Shown here: one piece after another, positions 3,754-5,578 of the stretch
How positions within the stretch are numbered: position 1 is the stretch's first letter
Layout: the number at the start of each line of letters is the position of its first letter
NCBI GenBank assembly: GCA_021826485.1
Contig: JAKAZX010000284.1
Coordinates: 1-5,578 of the forward strand
Direction of reading: 5' to 3'
Source of the DNA: Pseudomonadota bacterium
Lineage (GTDB): Bacteria; Pseudomonadota; Alphaproteobacteria; Acetobacterales; Acetobacteraceae
Length of the DNA stretch: 5,578 nt
Program-made: the position numbers and the translations under genes
The notes under the pieces: model-generated
Database searches by the model: none
What the model was told of the DNA's origin: nothing
What the model saw: only the letters and a program-made list of their open reading frames with translations

Positions 3754-5578
3754 TCAGGCCCGCGCCCGCGCGCGCCGCCGGCGCCGCGCGAGGCCGAGGA
3801 TGATCGCCAGCACGGCCAGCAGCGCCGGCACCAGCACGATGTCGAACACGCGCAATTCCGTCTCCAGCCGGTCGATGTCGCGACGCAGCGCGAACTGCAC
3901 CGCGCGCAGCCGGCTGCGCGTCTGCACGATGTCGCCTTGCAGATCGTCGATCGCCTTGCGCTGTTCGGCGGTGACGACGGCGGCTTTCTGCTCCCCGCGG
4001 CCGGCGCGCAGGTCGGCCAGCTTCTTCTGGGTTTCCTCCAGATGCGTCTGCAACGCCTTCTCGGTCTGCTGGTACTGCGCCTCCGCCTTGTGCTGCATGG
4101 CATCGACCAGCGTGAACGGATGGATGCTCTGGCCCTTGCCACGCAGGCCGATCAGGTCGTCTCCGCCGGCCAGCGTGCCGATCACGTTGGCGACGAACGG
4201 GCCGTTGTCGCTGAACGGCACGGCTTCCTGCTGGCCGAAGAAATCCTGCACGCGCACCCAGAACCGGTCCGCCAGGATGTCGGTGTCGCCGACCACGACC
4301 AGATTGGCGGGGGACGCGGTCTCGGCGATATGCGCCGGGAAATGCTCCGCCCGCTGCTGGCCGGCGGGCAGATCGGGCGGCCCGGTGAAGGCGGATTTCA
4401 GCGTGCCATGCACCCGCGCCGCGATCACGCGCGCCCCGCCCGCCGGATGGAATTCGGCGAGGATGCCGGCGGGGTCGGGAAATTCGCTGACCTTGGCGAC
4501 CGGGATCAGGCCGGAATCCTTGCTGCTGGACAGCAGCGGCGTGAACTCGATCGCGGCACCCGGCTTCCTGGCGATCGCGCCGGCCGCGGCAACCGTCACC
4601 TGCGTCACGTCGGCCATCGCCGGATCGTCATGCGCGATGCCGGCGCCGCTGATGTTGAACCACGGCAGATAGTCCACCACCTGCTGGCCGGACCGCACGC
4701 GCCACGCGCCGTCCGGGTCGCCCACCACCTGCTTGGGGTCGAATTCGATGCCCCACGCATCGAACAATTGTGCCAGATCGCTGCCGGTGTCCTGGCGTGG
4801 CATGCCGGAGGGATCGGGCTGCGCCGCCTCCGCCTCGCTGTGCGGATCGACCATCGCCATCAGCCGCCCGCCGCGCATCACGAACTGGTCGATCGCGTAC
4901 ATCGCCGCCGGCGTCAGGTGCTGCGCCTCGGCCACCAGCAGCACCTGGATGTCCTTGTCGATCACCTGCGCGTCCAGCGGCACGCTGCGGACGGTGAAGC
5001 TCTGCTCCAGCTCCAGCATCGACACCCACGGCCCGCCGCCGCCGCGCCCCATCATCATCATGCGCGGGTCGCCCTGCAGCGGCAGCGACGACATCACGCC
5101 GATCACCGCGCGGTGCGGGTCGGACAGTTCATAGATTAGGTTGGTCAGGTCGTATTCCAGGAAGCGTTCCCGCTCCGCCGCGAAGAACGGGATGGTGCGC
5201 TGGTCGTCCAGCAGGTTGGTGCCGGCGAGGCCGAAATACACCTGCTCCCCGCCCTGGTTGAGCGGCACGCCCTGCAAGCCGTAGGCGAGTGCCCGGTCCT
5301 CGGTATCGCTGAACGGCTCGGGGTCGAACAGCTCCAGCTTCAGCCGGCCGTGCGCATCGGCGGCATATTCGCGCAGCATGGCGCGCACGCGGTCGGCATA
5401 GGCGCCATAGGCGGGTGCCGCGACGCCGAGCTGGCGCGAATAGAACAGCCGCAGCGTCACCGGCTCCCGCAAATTCGCCAGGATGCGCCGCGTGCCGGGC
5501 GACAGCGTATAGAGATGCTGCCGCGTCAGATCGAGCCGCACGTTCTGCAGGAACCGTTCGGCGAGCATGTTGCCGCCG
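3754..5578 (-). CDS. GldG-like ABC-transporter auxiliary (substrate-binding-like) protein, 5' end outside window
   Basis: The frame is open to the window edge, so the start lies beyond 5578. The first visible Met (5568) sits in GGNMLAERFLQNVRLDLT, where the family normally has the end of its N-terminal membrane segment. From that Met 604 residues are visible. The N-terminal block LDLTRQHLYTLSPGTRRIL and LREPVTLRLFYSRQL are typical of GldG/ABC_transp_aux proteins, as is RGGRLMAMVDPHSE further on. These usually act with an ABC ATPase and a permease, expected just outside the window. A Met/Gly-rich insert (MMMMGRGGGG, residues 170-179 from that Met) may be a flexible loop. Near the C-terminus a charged, probable coiled-coil stretch (about residues 485-573) leads into a transmembrane helix (IVLVPALLAVLAIILGLA) and an Arg-rich cytoplasmic end. 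This suggests a large periplasmic region tethered at both ends. Substrate unknown; the gliding name is by homology only. Confidence 0.9.
   Translation of the reverse strand, partial: GGNMLAERFLQNVRLDLTRQHLYTLSPGTRRILANLREPVTLRLFYSRQLGVAAPAYGAYADRVRAMLREYAADAHGRLKLELFDPEPFSDTEDRALAYGLQGVPLNQGGEQVYFGLAGTNLLDDQRTIPFFAAERERFLEYDLTNLIYELSDPHRAVIGVMSSLPLQGDPRMMMMGRGGGGPWVSMLELEQSFTVRSVPLDAQVIDKDIQVLLVAEAQHLTPAAMYAIDQFVMRGGRLMAMVDPHSEAEAAQPDPSGMPRQDTGSDLAQLFDAWGIEFDPKQVVGDPDGAWRVRSGQQVVDYLPWFNISGAGIAHDDPAMADVTQVTVAAAGAIARKPGAAIEFTPLLSSSKDSGLIPVAKVSEFPDPAGILAEFHPAGGARVIAARVHGTLKSAFTGPPDLPAGQQRAEHFPAHIAETASPANLVVVGDTDILADRFWVRVQDFFGQQEAVPFSDNGPFVANVIGTLAGGDDLIGLRGKGQSIHPFTLVDAMQHKAEAQYQQTEKALQTHLEETQKKLADLRAGRGEQKAAVVTAEQRKAIDDLQGDIVQTRSRLRAVQFALRRDIDRLETELRVFDIVLVPALLAVLAIILGLARRRRRARARA

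Noticed and set aside
3052..5139. A 695-codon open frame on the plus strand
   Set aside because: It lies opposite the GldG-like and DUF4340 genes, its translation is His/Arg/Gln-rich without domain features, and high GC explains the absence of stops. It is a shadow frame.

Overview
This GC-rich window has little intergenic sequence outside one gap. It looks like chromosomal DNA of an alphaproteobacterium, possibly of the Acetobacteraceae or a related Rhodospirillales lineage. That placement rests on protein style, GC bias and a dispersed repeat of the CGTCATTGCGAGG type that I recall from such genomes; it is inference, not a search result.

Layout. (1) Positions 2-457 (+) hold the 3' end of an elongation factor G gene (fusA), followed 11 bases after its stop by a perfect 28-base palindrome, a likely hairpin terminator. 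(2) Positions 458-815 are the only long gap. It holds a pair of inverted repeat arms, a third degraded copy and a fragment of a fourth, and ends in an ECF-type promoter. (3) Positions 816-2238 (+) hold a two-gene operon: an AhpD/carboxymuconolactone-decarboxylase-like protein with a CxxC motif, and an ECF sigma factor of the ECF41 (SigJ-like) group with a fused SnoaL-like C-terminal domain. The genes overlap by 11 bases. (4) On the minus strand, from the right edge down to 2246, lies the end of another operon: a GldG-like ABC-transporter auxiliary protein (5' end outside the window), a DUF4340 membrane-anchored protein, and a Nudix hydrolase whose GTG start overlaps the DUF4340 stop codon. The two operons converge with only 7 bases between stop codons.

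The most interesting point is the regulatory circuit. Upstream of the AhpD-like gene is an exact TGTCACA-N16-CGTC arrangement, which is the ECF41 promoter consensus as I remember it. The sigma factor therefore probably drives its own operon, and the AhpD-like protein is its likely primary target. No anti-sigma gene is present, as expected for ECF41, where the fused C-terminal domain modulates activity. The promoter elements also abut or coincide with repeat-derived sequence, so the promoter may have formed from, or been shaped by, a repeat insertion. The minus-strand operon is a GldG/DUF4340-type ABC export system of unknown substrate with a translationally coupled Nudix enzyme.
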